Notes: a model not told the origin generated them from the letters alone. Shown: positions 16,261-25,201, numbered from the stretch's first letter. The stretch is 64,000 nucleotides of DNA from Burkholderiales bacterium (GCA_026399875.1 JAPLQF010000031.1:62001-126000); one strand, 5' to 3'. Numbers and translations: made by a program.

Positions 16261-17458
16261 GCTCAAGAAGCTCTGGTTGACATTCGCACAGGCCGTGGCG
16301 ATCGGACTGGCCGTGGTCTTCGTGGTGGCTACCCTGCGGCCGGAGTGGCTGCCGGCTAAACTCGTCTCGCCGGGTGGCGCGATGCCCGGCATCGCGACCC
16401 GACCGACCGGTCAGGGTGGCCAGACCGGCGAGAGCGGCACCAATGCCGCCCGCACCAATCCGATTCTGTCATACAGCGACGCGGCGGCCCGGGCCACGCC
16501 CGCGGTGGTCAATATCTACACCACCAAGGAAAGCCGGATTCCACCCGATCACCCCTTCCTGAACGACCCGCTCTACAAGCGCTTCCTGGGCGAGCAGCAG
16601 CGCAGCCAGCCGACCTCCAGTCTGGGCTCGGGCGTGGTGGTCTCCAACGATGGGACCATCCTGACGAACCACCATGTCATCGACGGCGCCGACGGCATCG
16701 AAGTGCTGCTGTCGGATGGGCGCCGGGGCAAGGCTGTGCTGATCGGATCCGACCCGGAGAGCGACCTGGCGGTGCTGCGAATCGATCTGCCGAATGTCCC
16801 GGCGATTGTCTTCGGCGACCCGGAACATGCCCGGATCGGCGATGTGGTGCTTGCGATCGGCAATCCGTTCGGCGTCGGTCAGACGGTGACCATGGGCATC
16901 GTGTCGGCGCTTGGGCGCACGCAGCTCGGCATCAACACCTTCGAGAACTTCATCCAGACCGATGCCGCGATCAACCCGGGCAATTCGGGCGGCGCCCTGG
17001 TCGATACCGATGGCCGACTGATCGGCATCAACACCGCCATCTATTCACGTACCGGCGGATCGCTCGGCATCGGCTTTGCAATCCCGACCTCGACCGCTCG
17101 CAGCGTGATGGACCAGATCGTTCGCAACGGCAGCGTGGTGCGAGGCTATATCGGCGTCGAGCCGCAGGATGTCACGCCCGAACTGGCGCAGGCCTTCAAG
17201 CTGCCGCGCCAGGACGGCGCGATCATCGCAGGGGTGATGCGAAGCGGTCCGGCCGACAAGGCAGGCGTGCTCGCCGGCGACATCCTCTTTCAGATCGATG
17301 GCCAGCCGATCCCCAACACCGCAGCCATGCTCAATGCCATCGCAATGCTCAAGCCGGGCTCGACCAGCAAGTTCATGTTCATCCGCGACGGGCGCGAGAC
17401 CGAGTTGCCGATTACGATCGGACAGCGACCGAAGCCGGGCGCACGCAGCGGCAAATAG
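16259..17458 (+). CDS. Membrane-anchored S1C serine protease, DegS/AlgW-like
   Basis: A 399-aa trypsin-fold protease. An N-terminal membrane helix (about 8-26) anchors it in the inner membrane facing the periplasm. The triad is H139 (TNHHVI), D169 (SDLAVL) and S243 in GNSGGAL. Only one PDZ domain follows (about 300-385), so it resembles DegS/AlgW rather than two-PDZ DegP/DegQ. DegS/AlgW enzymes cut the anti-sigma factor of RpoE in envelope stress; that role is plausible but unproven here. The N-terminus MLKKLWLTFAQAV fits ATG 16259, which overlaps the start codon of the divergent Nif3 gene. Confidence 0.9.
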   Translation: MLKKLWLTFAQAVAIGLAVVFVVATLRPEWLPAKLVSPGGAMPGIATRPTGQGGQTGESGTNAARTNPILSYSDAAARATPAVVNIYTTKESRIPPDHPFLNDPLYKRFLGEQQRSQPTSSLGSGVVVSNDGTILTNHHVIDGADGIEVLLSDGRRGKAVLIGSDPESDLAVLRIDLPNVPAIVFGDPEHARIGDVVLAIGNPFGVGQTVTMGIVSALGRTQLGINTFENFIQTDAAINPGNSGGALVDTDGRLIGINTAIYSRTGGSLGIGFAIPTSTARSVMDQIVRNGSVVRGYIGVEPQDVTPELAQAFKLPRQDGAIIAGVMRSGPADKAGVLAGDILFQIDGQPIPNTAAMLNAIAMLKPGSTSKFMFIRDGRETELPITIGQRPKPGARSGK

Positions 17459-17514
17459 GCCGCCGAATCTGCCTCGGCCTCAGCACCCGCCTCACTGCCT
17501 CAGCCGGGCACAGC

Positions 17515-18345
17515 TCAGCCGGCCTCAGCCCAGTCGGTCGCCGCCTGCAGACAGCGTTTGAGCAGAGGGCGAAGTCGCGCGGCCCGGTCTTCAAGCAAAG
17601 CGAAGGGTGCCGACTCGTCCATATAGATGTCCTGGACCTTCTCGAGCTGGATGGCATGCACGCCACCGGCTCCCAGACCATTGGATCGGGTGATATGCCC
17701 GCCCTTGTAACGCCCGTTGAGCACCCAGGAGTAATCGGACTGCGCACGCACCGGCGCCAGGATCGCCTCGGTCAGGGCCGGGTCGCAGGAGTGGCCGTCG
17801 GCCGTCCCGAAATTGAGGTCGGGCAGACGCCCCTCGAAAAACCGCGGCAGCACCGACGCGATTGAATGCGCGTCCCAGAGCACGACGCGCGGATGCATCG
17901 CCCGCAGCCGGGCAAGTTCGGCTGCCAGGGCAGCGTGATAGGGCTGCCACCATTGCTCGCGACGCCGGGCGATCTCGGCCTCATCGGGCGCGCCATCCGG
18001 ATAGATCAGCTCGCCCCGGAAGGTCTCGGTCGGCACCAGGCTGGTGGTTGTCATGCCGGGATACAGGCTCGCGCCGTCGGGCGGTCGATTGAGGTCGATG
18101 ACATACCGCGACTGCGTGGCCACCAGCAGCGTGGCACCCATCTCGCGCACGAAATCGTAGACCAGCGGCAGATGCCAGTCGGTGTCGGCCAGCGACAGGG
18201 CCGCCGGGTTGATCCGGGCGGCCAGATCGGGAGGCAGGCCGGTGCCGACATGCGGCATCGAGACCATCAGCGGGGAGTCGCCGCGAAAGAGATTGAAGGC
18301 AGGGTGGCTGACATCGGCAGCGGAAACAGCGGGTTGTTGCGGCAT
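17515..18345 (-). CDS. hutG: N-formylglutamate deformylase (amidohydrolase)
   Basis: Hydrolyses N-formylglutamate to glutamate and formate, the last step of the formiminoglutamate-deiminase branch of histidine breakdown. The 276-aa protein has the family metal and substrate motifs: SMPHVGTGLP near the N-terminus, YVIDLNRPPDG, VVLWDAHSIASV and the C-terminal NGRYKGGHITRSNG. ATG 18345 has GAGG about seven bases upstream. It lies 43 bp downstream of hutD and the large ferredoxin oxidoreductase on the same strand. hutH, hutU, hutI and hutF are not in the window. The 56-bp gap to the protease gene is a convergent junction rich in CCTCAGC pieces. Confidence 0.9.
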   Translation of the reverse strand: MPQQPAVSAADVSHPAFNLFRGDSPLMVSMPHVGTGLPPDLAARINPAALSLADTDWHLPLVYDFVREMGATLLVATQSRYVIDLNRPPDGASLYPGMTTTSLVPTETFRGELIYPDGAPDEAEIARRREQWWQPYHAALAAELARLRAMHPRVVLWDAHSIASVLPRFFEGRLPDLNFGTADGHSCDPALTEAILAPVRAQSDYSWVLNGRYKGGHITRSNGLGAGGVHAIQLEKVQDIYMDESAPFALLEDRAARLRPLLKRCLQAATDWAEAG

Positions 18346-18388
18346 CGGTGCCTCAGGTCGGTCGGTGGGGGTGATTGGGATCGATATG

Positions 18389-19060
18389 TCAGCCGGCGCT
18401 TGATGGCGCGGTGTCGGGTCGCGCCGCGATCGGCATGATCAGGATCTGCAGAAGACTGACCGTCCCGATGGCACTCGGCATCGCGTCGGCGGGGCCGAAC
18501 TGCAGGTATTCGCCCGCTTCGACCTGGGTGCCCTGCACCATCAGGCGGCCGCGGCAGACAAAACAGCCATGCACCGGCTGCGGGTCATTGCCGGCTGGTG
18601 TGGCTGCGCGCACCGACTGCGCCCAAGCACCGCCGCCGGCCTGATTCACACTCTCCCAGTCGGGCGCAAGCAATTGGCCGTCGGCCAGCCGCACGCGCCG
18701 CATCCGCCCGGTCCAGCGACCGCGCGCAAGAATCAGGTTGAAGGCCCGGCAGATCGAATCGCCCCGCAACTCGGCCATCGGCGGGGCCTCGCCGGCAAAT
18801 TGCACCGGATCGCTTCGGGCATCGAGCGCGACCCGACCATCGTTGAACTCGAGCGAGATCGCACCGTCGACCAGCGCGAAGCTGCGATCGCAGCCCGCCA
18901 TGCTGGAAAAGGGACCGTCGCGCTCGATATCGGCCAGACTGAGGCGCCAGCCGAAATCGGCCTGCGCAGCACTGCCCGGACCGCGGGCGAGCTCGCGGGT
19001 CAGTCCACCGCCGTTGAGCCATGGAACCGGCCTGCAGTCATGCGAGTCGATACGAATCAT
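18389..19060 (-). CDS. hutD: HutD/Ves family protein
   Basis: A 223-aa cupin-like protein of the HutD family, found in many hut clusters and proposed to act as a governor of histidine use through formylglutamate sensing. It shows the family opening PVPWLNGGGLTRELA, then GWRLSLADIERDGPFSSMAGCDRS and the later CFVCRG stretch. ATG 19060 lies inside the stop of the preceding gene (ATGA overlap); a longer frame to 19114 is rejected. Together with hutG it suggests histidine catabolism, but its coupling to indolepyruvate ferredoxin oxidoreductase is unusual. Confidence 0.88.
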   Translation of the reverse strand: MIRIDSHDCRPVPWLNGGGLTRELARGPGSAAQADFGWRLSLADIERDGPFSSMAGCDRSFALVDGAISLEFNDGRVALDARSDPVQFAGEAPPMAELRGDSICRAFNLILARGRWTGRMRRVRLADGQLLAPDWESVNQAGGGAWAQSVRAATPAGNDPQPVHGCFVCRGRLMVQGTQVEAGEYLQFGPADAMPSAIGTVSLLQILIMPIAARPDTAPSSAG

Positions 19061-22000
19061 CGTGCCAGCTCGGTGGCCCAGGCGGTCTCGGCCTGCGCCT
19101 GCGGTTGACGCCACTGCGCGAGCAACTGGTCACGTTCGGTGCTGACAGCGGTCGCACTGGCTTGCCGGACATGACCATAGCCGCGAACCTTGTCAGGCAG
19201 CGAGGCGATCCGCACCGCAAGGGCATGGTTGGCCGATGTCAGCTCGGGCAGCAGACGCTCGATATCGGCCCGATAGCCGTCGAGGAGTTCGCGCGCCAGG
19301 CGACGTTCATCGGACTTGCGAAACGGGTCGAGCAGGCTGCCGCGCAGCGTGCGAAGCGGCGCCATCAGACGGAAAGCGGTCATCAGCCAGGGGCCGACCT
19401 CGCGCTTGATGAGCCGACCGGTCGCCGGATCGCGCCGTCCGAAAGGGCCGCCGGCCACATGAAAGCGCAACGTGAAGTCGCCGTCGAAGGTGCGCTGCAG
19501 GTCGGCCTTGAATTCGGGACGGGTGTAGAGGCGTGCGACCTCCCATTCGTCCTTGTGGGCCATCAGTTTGAACAGATTTCGAGCCACCGCCCGCGACAGC
19601 GAATCCCCCAGGCCGGCAGCGGTTTCGGCCTGCACCACCCGATCGACGAACTCGCTGTATCGGCGAGCGTAATCGGCATCCTGGTAGTCGGCGAGGAAGG
19701 CGATGCGATGGGCCAGGCTCTGATCGAGCGTGGCCGGTTTGCGCGGATCAAAACGCACCACCTGCACCGCCTGGATCGTGGCGCCGACGGCGATTTTTTC
19801 CAGCGCCGGCAGATCGTGGGCCGCGCGCCGCCCCCACAGAAAGGCACGCCGATTCGAATCGACCGCCACGCCATTGAGCTCGATTGCACGATCGAGGGCC
19901 GCCATCGACAGCGGCACCAGGCCGCGCTGCCAGGCAGCGCCCAACAGGAACATGTTGGCGGTGATCGCGTCACCCATCAGCGCACCGGCCAGGCGCAGCG
20001 CCTCAAGGCCGAGTCCGCGTTCGCCCAGCGCAGCGGTGAGGCGCGCAACCAGCGCATCGGCATCCGGATTCCAGTCGGGGTTGCGCGAGAACTCGGAGGT
20101 CGGAACCATATCGGTACAGATCACGCCACCGCTGCTGCCAGGGCGCAGTTTGCCGACCGTCTCGTCGCCGGCCGAAACGATCAGGTCGCAACCGATCAGG
20201 GTGTCGCACTCTCCGGCGGCCACGCGGGTGGCATGCAGCAGCGCCGGATCGGGCGCAATCTTCACATGCGACAGGACCGCGCCGTATTTCTGCGCCAGGC
20301 CGGTCACATCGAGGTTGGAGCTGAAATAGCCCTCCAGATGCGCCGCGACCGCCAGGGTCTGGCCGATGGTGACCACGCCGGTGCCACCGATGCCGGCCAC
20401 CAGAATGCTGAAAGAGCGATCGATGCGGGGAATCGCGGGCTCGGGCAGCGTGGCGAAGGCTGCTTGTGCCGCCTTATCAGCGGCCGCTCGCGGATCGGCA
20501 ACGGCCGCGGCTGCAGGCGCAACCGACTTGCGCAGGGTGCCACCCTCGACCGTCACGAAGCTCGGGCAAAAGCCCTCGGTGCAGGAAAAGTCCTTGTTGC
20601 AGGAGGACTGGTTGATCTTGCGCTTGCGACCGAGCTCGGTTTCGAGCGGCTCGATCGACATGCAGTTGGTGACCTTGCCGCAATCGCCGCATCCCTCGCA
20701 GACCGCACTGTTGATGAAGGCGCGACGGTCGGGGTCGGCCCACTTGCCGCGCTTGCGCAGCCGCCTGCGCTCGGTCGCGCAGGGCTGGTCATAGACGATC
20801 ACCGACACATCGGGGTATTCGCGCAGCTCGCGCTGGACCGCATCGAGTTCGGAGCGGTGGTGCACGCTCACGCCGGCCGGGAAGGTCGTGTCCTGCCACT
20901 TGCCGGGATCGTCGCTCACCAGCGCGATCTTCTTCACCCCCTCGGCAGCCAGTTCGCCGATCGTGCCCGGGATGGTCAATTCGCCGTCGATCGCCTGGCC
21001 GCCGGTCATCGACACAAAGCCGTTGTAGAGCAGCTTGTAGGTGATCGGCGCATGAGCCGCCACCGCCTGCCTGACCGCCAGGAAACCCGAATGGAAATAG
21101 GTGCCGTCGCCCATGTTGGCAAAGACATGCTTCTCGGTGGTAAACGGCTGCTGGCCGAGCCACATCGCGCCCTCGCCGCCCATGTGCGAGACCGTGGTGG
21201 TGGTGGTCGGATCGAGGAACATCGCCATGGTGTGGCAGCCGATGCCGGCCAGCGCACGGCTGCCGTCGGGCACCTTGGTGGAGCGGCCATGCGGACAGCC
21301 GGAACAGAAGCTCGGCGCACGGATGAGCGAGGGAGCGCCGGGCTGGGCAGCCAACTGAGCAGCCAACTGAGCACGCAACTGAGCACCGGCCACCGGCTCG
21401 GGCTGGCCGATCGGGCAGCTTGCATCGTCGCGGCGCAAGCAAGCGACCAGCGCGCGCGCCACCATCGCCGGCGTGATCTCGCCGGCATTCGGAAACACCG
21501 CGTCGCCGCGCTCGGCGGAAAACTGCGGACCCCCGGCATGCTTGCCGATGATCGCCGGGGCATCGGCCATCCGGTAGAGCACCGAGCGCAGCTGGTCTTC
21601 GAGCAGCGGGCGCTTTTCCTCGACCACCAGCACCTGCGACAGGCCGGCTGCAAACTCGCGCGCAATGCCCGGCTCGAGCGGCCAGACCATGCCGACCTTC
21701 AGGGTGCGGATGCCGAGCTGATCGAGGCGCGCCGCATCGAGCCCGAGTGCCACGAAGGCCTGCTGAAGATCCTGCCAGGCTTTGCCGGCTGCCACCACGC
21801 CGATCCGGGCGCCCTGCCCGGCACCGCCGATGAGATTGAGCCGATTGGCCCGCGCATAGGCCACCGCGCGATGCAGTTTGTGGTGATAAAGCCGGTCTTC
21901 CTGGGGCAGCGCCGCGTCATAGGACCGGGTGTGTACACCGCCGTCGGGCATCGGCTGCTCGGGCGGCTCGACGATTTTCGGCGAATCGGGCGAGACATGC

Positions 22001-22653
22001 ACCGAGCCGCCGCCTTCGACCACATCGGTCACCACCTTCATGCCCGACCAGCAGCCGGAATAGCGGCTCATCGCAATGCCGTGCAGACCGAAGTCGAGCA
22101 ACTCCTGCGCATTGCTCGGATAGAGCAGCGGAATGCCGGCCGCCACGAAGTTCAGGTCGGAATAATTGGCGACGGTTGAGGACTTGGCGCCATGGTCGTC
22201 ACCGGCAATCGCGAGCACGCCGCCGTGGGGCGAAGTGCCGGCCAGATTGGCATGCCGAAACGGATCACCCGAGCGGTCGACGCCCGGGCCCTTGCCGTAC
22301 CAGATGCCGAAGACGCCATCGACCTTGGCTCCCGGAAACACGCCGACGTATTGCGCACCCCAGATCGCAGTCGCGGCAAGGTCTTCGTTGACCGCCGGAC
22401 GGAACACCACATTGTGCGCATCGAGCTGCGCCTGCGCGCCCCACAGCTCGAGGTCGTAGCGACCCATCGGCGAGCCGCGATAACCCGAAATGTAGCCCCC
22501 GGTATTGAGACCTGCCGCTGCATCGCGCAGGCGCTGCTGAATCGGCAATCGCACCAGAGCCTGAATGCCGGTCATGTAGAGCCAGCCTTCGGTCGCAAGG
22601 TAGCGATCGTTCAGGCTGGTGATCAGGCGCAGGCCTTCTGTGGGCGCGTTCAT
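19057..22653 (-). CDS. Indolepyruvate ferredoxin oxidoreductase, fused single-chain form
   Basis: A 1198-aa TPP and iron-sulfur enzyme that oxidatively decarboxylates aryl-2-oxoacids (from Trp, Phe, Tyr) to acyl-CoA with ferredoxin. Domains in order: the TPP enzyme part (about 1-630, with GGEGAMWLGQQPF in the thiamine domain), cysteine motifs C652-x2-C655-x2-C658 and CNKDFSCTEGFC, and the gamma-type domain from about 750 (VAGIGGTGVVTIGQTLAV), then a C-terminal region of about 300 aa. This is the long fused aerobic form seen in proteobacteria. ATG 22653 has AGGAG eight bases upstream. The stop overlaps hutD. An in-frame 12-bp repeat at 21347-21382 encodes an AQL-rich linker. An FNR-type box lies about 130 bp upstream. 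Confidence 0.93.
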   Translation of the reverse strand: MNAPTEGLRLITSLNDRYLATEGWLYMTGIQALVRLPIQQRLRDAAAGLNTGGYISGYRGSPMGRYDLELWGAQAQLDAHNVVFRPAVNEDLAATAIWGAQYVGVFPGAKVDGVFGIWYGKGPGVDRSGDPFRHANLAGTSPHGGVLAIAGDDHGAKSSTVANYSDLNFVAAGIPLLYPSNAQELLDFGLHGIAMSRYSGCWSGMKVVTDVVEGGGSVHVSPDSPKIVEPPEQPMPDGGVHTRSYDAALPQEDRLYHHKLHRAVAYARANRLNLIGGAGQGARIGVVAAGKAWQDLQQAFVALGLDAARLDQLGIRTLKVGMVWPLEPGIAREFAAGLSQVLVVEEKRPLLEDQLRSVLYRMADAPAIIGKHAGGPQFSAERGDAVFPNAGEITPAMVARALVACLRRDDASCPIGQPEPVAGAQLRAQLAAQLAAQPGAPSLIRAPSFCSGCPHGRSTKVPDGSRALAGIGCHTMAMFLDPTTTTTVSHMGGEGAMWLGQQPFTTEKHVFANMGDGTYFHSGFLAVRQAVAAHAPITYKLLYNGFVSMTGGQAIDGELTIPGTIGELAAEGVKKIALVSDDPGKWQDTTFPAGVSVHHRSELDAVQRELREYPDVSVIVYDQPCATERRRLRKRGKWADPDRRAFINSAVCEGCGDCGKVTNCMSIEPLETELGRKRKINQSSCNKDFSCTEGFCPSFVTVEGGTLRKSVAPAAAAVADPRAAADKAAQAAFATLPEPAIPRIDRSFSILVAGIGGTGVVTIGQTLAVAAHLEGYFSSNLDVTGLAQKYGAVLSHVKIAPDPALLHATRVAAGECDTLIGCDLIVSAGDETVGKLRPGSSGGVICTDMVPTSEFSRNPDWNPDADALVARLTAALGERGLGLEALRLAGALMGDAITANMFLLGAAWQRGLVPLSMAALDRAIELNGVAVDSNRRAFLWGRRAAHDLPALEKIAVGATIQAVQVVRFDPRKPATLDQSLAHRIAFLADYQDADYARRYSEFVDRVVQAETAAGLGDSLSRAVARNLFKLMAHKDEWEVARLYTRPEFKADLQRTFDGDFTLRFHVAGGPFGRRDPATGRLIKREVGPWLMTAFRLMAPLRTLRGSLLDPFRKSDERRLARELLDGYRADIERLLPELTSANHALAVRIASLPDKVRGYGHVRQASATAVSTERDQLLAQWRQPQAQAETAWATELAR
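21347..21382. repeat. 12-bp in-frame tandem repeat, three copies, inside the oxidoreductase gene
   Basis: Units GCAGCCAACTGA (21347), GCAGCCAACTGA (21359) and GCACGCAACTGA (21371), two of them identical. On the coding (minus) strand each adds four residues of an Ala-Gln-Leu linker between the two halves of the TPP part. The period of 12 preserves the frame. Confidence 0.85.
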
Positions 22654-22775
22654 CGGGCAATCTCCTGCAGCAGACCCGCAGCGGGTGGAACGGTCTGCCG
22701 GATGGTTGAAGTGTCGATCAGGCAAGCGACGGATCGATCGCATGATCTTACCCCGCAGCCCGAGTCGGCCCGTGT

Positions 22776-22789
22776 TTGATCGGGGTCAA
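22776..22789. promoter_or_regulatory. FNR/ANR-type box between the oxidoreductase and cytochrome c genes
   Basis: TTGATCGGGGTCAA matches the FNR/ANR consensus TTGAT-N4-ATCAA at nine of ten positions. It lies in a 288-bp divergent gap. On the minus strand a TAAGAT -10-like box (22750-22745) places the site near -44, close to the class II activator position. Oxygen control would suit a ferredoxin-dependent enzyme. The rest of the gap shows only a small inverted repeat (CGCGGA 22839-22844 / TCCGCG 22853-22858). Confidence 0.55.
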
Positions 22790-22941
22790 TACGCAGGATC
22801 GTCGCCACGGCAGACTCGACTGAACTTGCACGATGGTTCGCGGATCAGGGGGTCCGCGATCCGTCGTCAAACGAGAGTTCATCGCCCCTCATTCGAGCCT
22901 GAGCTGTCCTGACACCGACCTGAACCGGAACTGAGACCACC

Positions 22942-23451
22942 ATGATCACCCTGTTCATCGCCTCGCCCGCCTCTTCGTTCTCACCCGCTCGCGCGCTTGC
23001 AGGCGTGGGCTACCGAGCGCCGGTGCTCGCACTGGCCATTGTTTCGGCAGTGCTTGCGACGAGCCTGCCGTGCAACGCATCGGCGCAGACCGTCACCGGC
23101 GCCGAGCTCGGTCGCCATGAGTTCGAAACGAATTGCGCGATCTGCCATGGCATCGACGCGCGCGGCGGAGGCCCGATGCGGCCCTTTCTGGCGCGCGTGC
23201 CGACCGATCTGACCAGCCTTGCCCGGCGCAACGGCGGGGTGTTTCCGAAGGACGCGGTCGCCGAACTCATTGACGGACGCGCCACCGTCGAGCCGGGTCC
23301 GCACGGCACACGCGAGATGCCGATCTGGGGCAATGTCTATCGCGAGCAGGCGAACCACCAGATGCGCGGCATGCCGTTTCCGAGCGAGTGGAGCGTGCGT
23401 GGACGCATCCTGGCGCTGACCGACTACCTGTCGACGCTTCAGCAGCGCTGA
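22942..23451 (+). CDS. Exported monohaem c-type cytochrome
   Basis: A 169-aa precursor with a long N-terminal export signal that ends near the ASA of NASAQTV, so the mature protein is periplasmic. One haem site CAICH is at 65-69, followed by a class I cytochrome c fold with the likely axial methionine in EMPIWGNVY. The probable n-region is long and atypical (MITLFIASPASSFSPARALAG), so the true start could be downstream, but no better ATG is visible. It is divergent from the ferredoxin oxidoreductase gene, sharing the FNR-box region. The electron partner is unknown. Confidence 0.85.
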   Translation: MITLFIASPASSFSPARALAGVGYRAPVLALAIVSAVLATSLPCNASAQTVTGAELGRHEFETNCAICHGIDARGGGPMRPFLARVPTDLTSLARRNGGVFPKDAVAELIDGRATVEPGPHGTREMPIWGNVYREQANHQMRGMPFPSEWSVRGRILALTDYLSTLQQR

Positions 23452-23523
23452 GCCGATCGGCTAAGCTGCGCAGTTTCACAATGAGCCGCGCCACCGCAGG
23501 CGCGGCCCCGCGCAGGAGACAAC

Positions 23524-24339
23524 ATGAAACTGACCGATAGGCGAATCGTGATTACCGGTGCAGCCAGCGGCATCGGGGCGGCCCTGGCGCTGCGTTTTGC
23601 AACAGAGCGCCCGAGCGCGCTGGTTCTGGCCGATCTGCCGGCGCAGTCCGGCGCGCTCGATGCGCTGGCGGCCCGCCTGAACAGCGGCGAAGCCGGCCGG
23701 CCGGCCGTGCCTGCCATGGCCTTTGCCTGTGATGTCGGCGACGAGGCGCAGGTGCAGGCACTGGTGGCCGCCGCCGAGGAGCGCTTCGGGCCGATCGATG
23801 TCTTCTGCTCGAATGCCGGGCTGATCCGCGACGGCGACGAATTCTCGCCGGATGCCCACTGGACCCTCAACTGGCAGGTCCATGTGATGGCGCATGTCTA
23901 TGCCGCCCGTGCGGTCGTGCCGGGCATGAAGGCGCGCGGTTCAGGCTATCTGCTCAATACCGCCTCGGCTGCCGGCCTGCTGACCTCGCTGCCGTCGGCC
24001 ACCTATGCAGTCAGCAAGCATGCCGCGATCGCGCTCGCGGAATACCTGTCGATCCGACATGGCGACGACGGTATCCGGGTGTCGGTGCTGTGCCCGCAGG
24101 CGGTCGACACGCCGATGATCGCGGGTCGCACCGGGTCGGCTGCCGCCGCCAACGACGGCGTCATCTCGGCGCAGGCGCTGGCCGACTGTGTGGTCGAGGG
24201 CATGGATGCCGAGACCTTCCTGATCCTGCCGCATCCGCAGGTGCTGACCTATGTTGAGCGCAAAGCCAAGGACTACGATCGCTGGCTGGACGGCATGCGC
24301 CGCTTTGCTTCGCGCCTTAGCGGCAAAATCGAGCGCTAG
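23524..24339 (+). CDS. Short-chain dehydrogenase/reductase, classical type
   Basis: A 271-aa Rossmann-fold oxidoreductase. The cofactor motif TGAASGIG is at the N-terminus, NAG follows strand 4, and the catalytic residues are S148, Y161 and K165 (YAVSK). An aspartate after strand 2 (VLADLP) suggests preference for NAD(H). The substrate cannot be told from sequence. ATG 23524 has AGGAG seven bases upstream. It lies 72 bp after the cytochrome c gene on the same strand and converges with tatC, 28 bp away. Confidence 0.92.
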   Translation: MKLTDRRIVITGAASGIGAALALRFATERPSALVLADLPAQSGALDALAARLNSGEAGRPAVPAMAFACDVGDEAQVQALVAAAEERFGPIDVFCSNAGLIRDGDEFSPDAHWTLNWQVHVMAHVYAARAVVPGMKARGSGYLLNTASAAGLLTSLPSATYAVSKHAAIALAEYLSIRHGDDGIRVSVLCPQAVDTPMIAGRTGSAAAANDGVISAQALADCVVEGMDAETFLILPHPQVLTYVERKAKDYDRWLDGMRRFASRLSGKIER

Positions 24340-24367
24340 AAAATTGTCTGGCGCAGCGAATCGAGGC

Positions 24368-25201
24368 TCAGGAGGCCTTGCCTGAGGATGAGTCGCCGGC
24401 GCTGGCCGCTGCGGCGGCCTCGTCTTGGTCCACCGGCGCCTTGCTGCGGGCGGTGATAAATCCCGACAACCAGATGCCGAGCTCATAGAGCAGGATGAGC
24501 GGGATCGCCAGCATGAACTGCGACAGCACATCGGGCGGCGTGAGCACCGCCGCCACCACAAAGGCACCGACGATCACATAGCGGCGCGCTTCGCGCAGCT
24601 GCGTGGTGGTCACCATACCGAGCTTGACCAGCAGCATCTCGACCACCGGCACCTCGAAAGTCAGCCCGAAGCCAAAAAAGATCGACAGGGTGAAATCCCA
24701 GTATTTCGAGAGATCCTGCAGCGTCTCGGCGCCGGTCTGAGCCGAAAAGGAAATAAAGAACTTGTAGGCCGCCGGCAGAACGAAGAGGTAGGCGAAGGCG
24801 ATGCCCAACAGCATGAAAAACACGCTCGAGACGATCAGGGGCAGCGCAAAGCGCTTTTCGTGTTCGTAGAGGCCGGGCGCCACGAAAGCCCAGGCCTGAT
24901 AGAGCACCCAGGGCATCGAAATCAGAAACGCGGTGAGAAACGCGACCTTGGTCAGGGTAAAAAACGCGCCGGCCTGATCGGTGAAGATCGGTTTGCTGCC
25001 CGCCGGCAGCGCCTCGTAGAGCGGCTGCGACAGGAACTTCATGATGTCGCCGCTGAAATAGAAGCACACTGCAAACAGGATCAGCACAACGATCAGGCTG
25101 CGGATCATGCGATCGCGCAGCTCGACCAGGTGAGAGACGAAGTTTTCGTCCTGGGCGGCGTCGACTGCCGGCTTCTTGCGAGTAAAAGGGTTCAGAGCCA
25201 A
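24368..25201 (-). CDS. tatC: Sec-independent protein translocase subunit TatC
   Basis: Six-helix inner-membrane receptor that recognises twin-arginine signal peptides of folded proteins. The 277-aa protein has the conserved N-terminal SHLVELRDRMIRS, the periplasmic PGLYEHEKRF segment and FGFGLTFEVPVV in the fourth helix region. The tail after the last helix is Ala/Ser-rich. The start is TTG at 25201, with TAGG about nine bases upstream; no ATG precedes the conserved region. It lies 9 bp downstream of tatB in tatABC. The Rieske protein at 14 kb is a likely substrate. Confidence 0.94.
   Translation of the reverse strand: MALNPFTRKKPAVDAAQDENFVSHLVELRDRMIRSLIVVLILFAVCFYFSGDIMKFLSQPLYEALPAGSKPIFTDQAGAFFTLTKVAFLTAFLISMPWVLYQAWAFVAPGLYEHEKRFALPLIVSSVFFMLLGIAFAYLFVLPAAYKFFISFSAQTGAETLQDLSKYWDFTLSIFFGFGLTFEVPVVEMLLVKLGMVTTTQLREARRYVIVGAFVVAAVLTPPDVLSQFMLAIPLILLYELGIWLSGFITARSKAPVDQDEAAAAASAGDSSSGKAS

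Noticed and set aside
17459-17514. CCTCAGC-rich stretch between the protease and hutG as a possible repeat array or terminator
   Set aside because: The copies have no fixed period and form no good stem.
19021-22179. A 1052-aa open frame on the plus strand opposite the indolepyruvate oxidoreductase
   Set aside because: It is fully antisense to a well-supported gene and His/Arg/Gly/Gln-rich without any domain; a by-product of GC-rich third positions.
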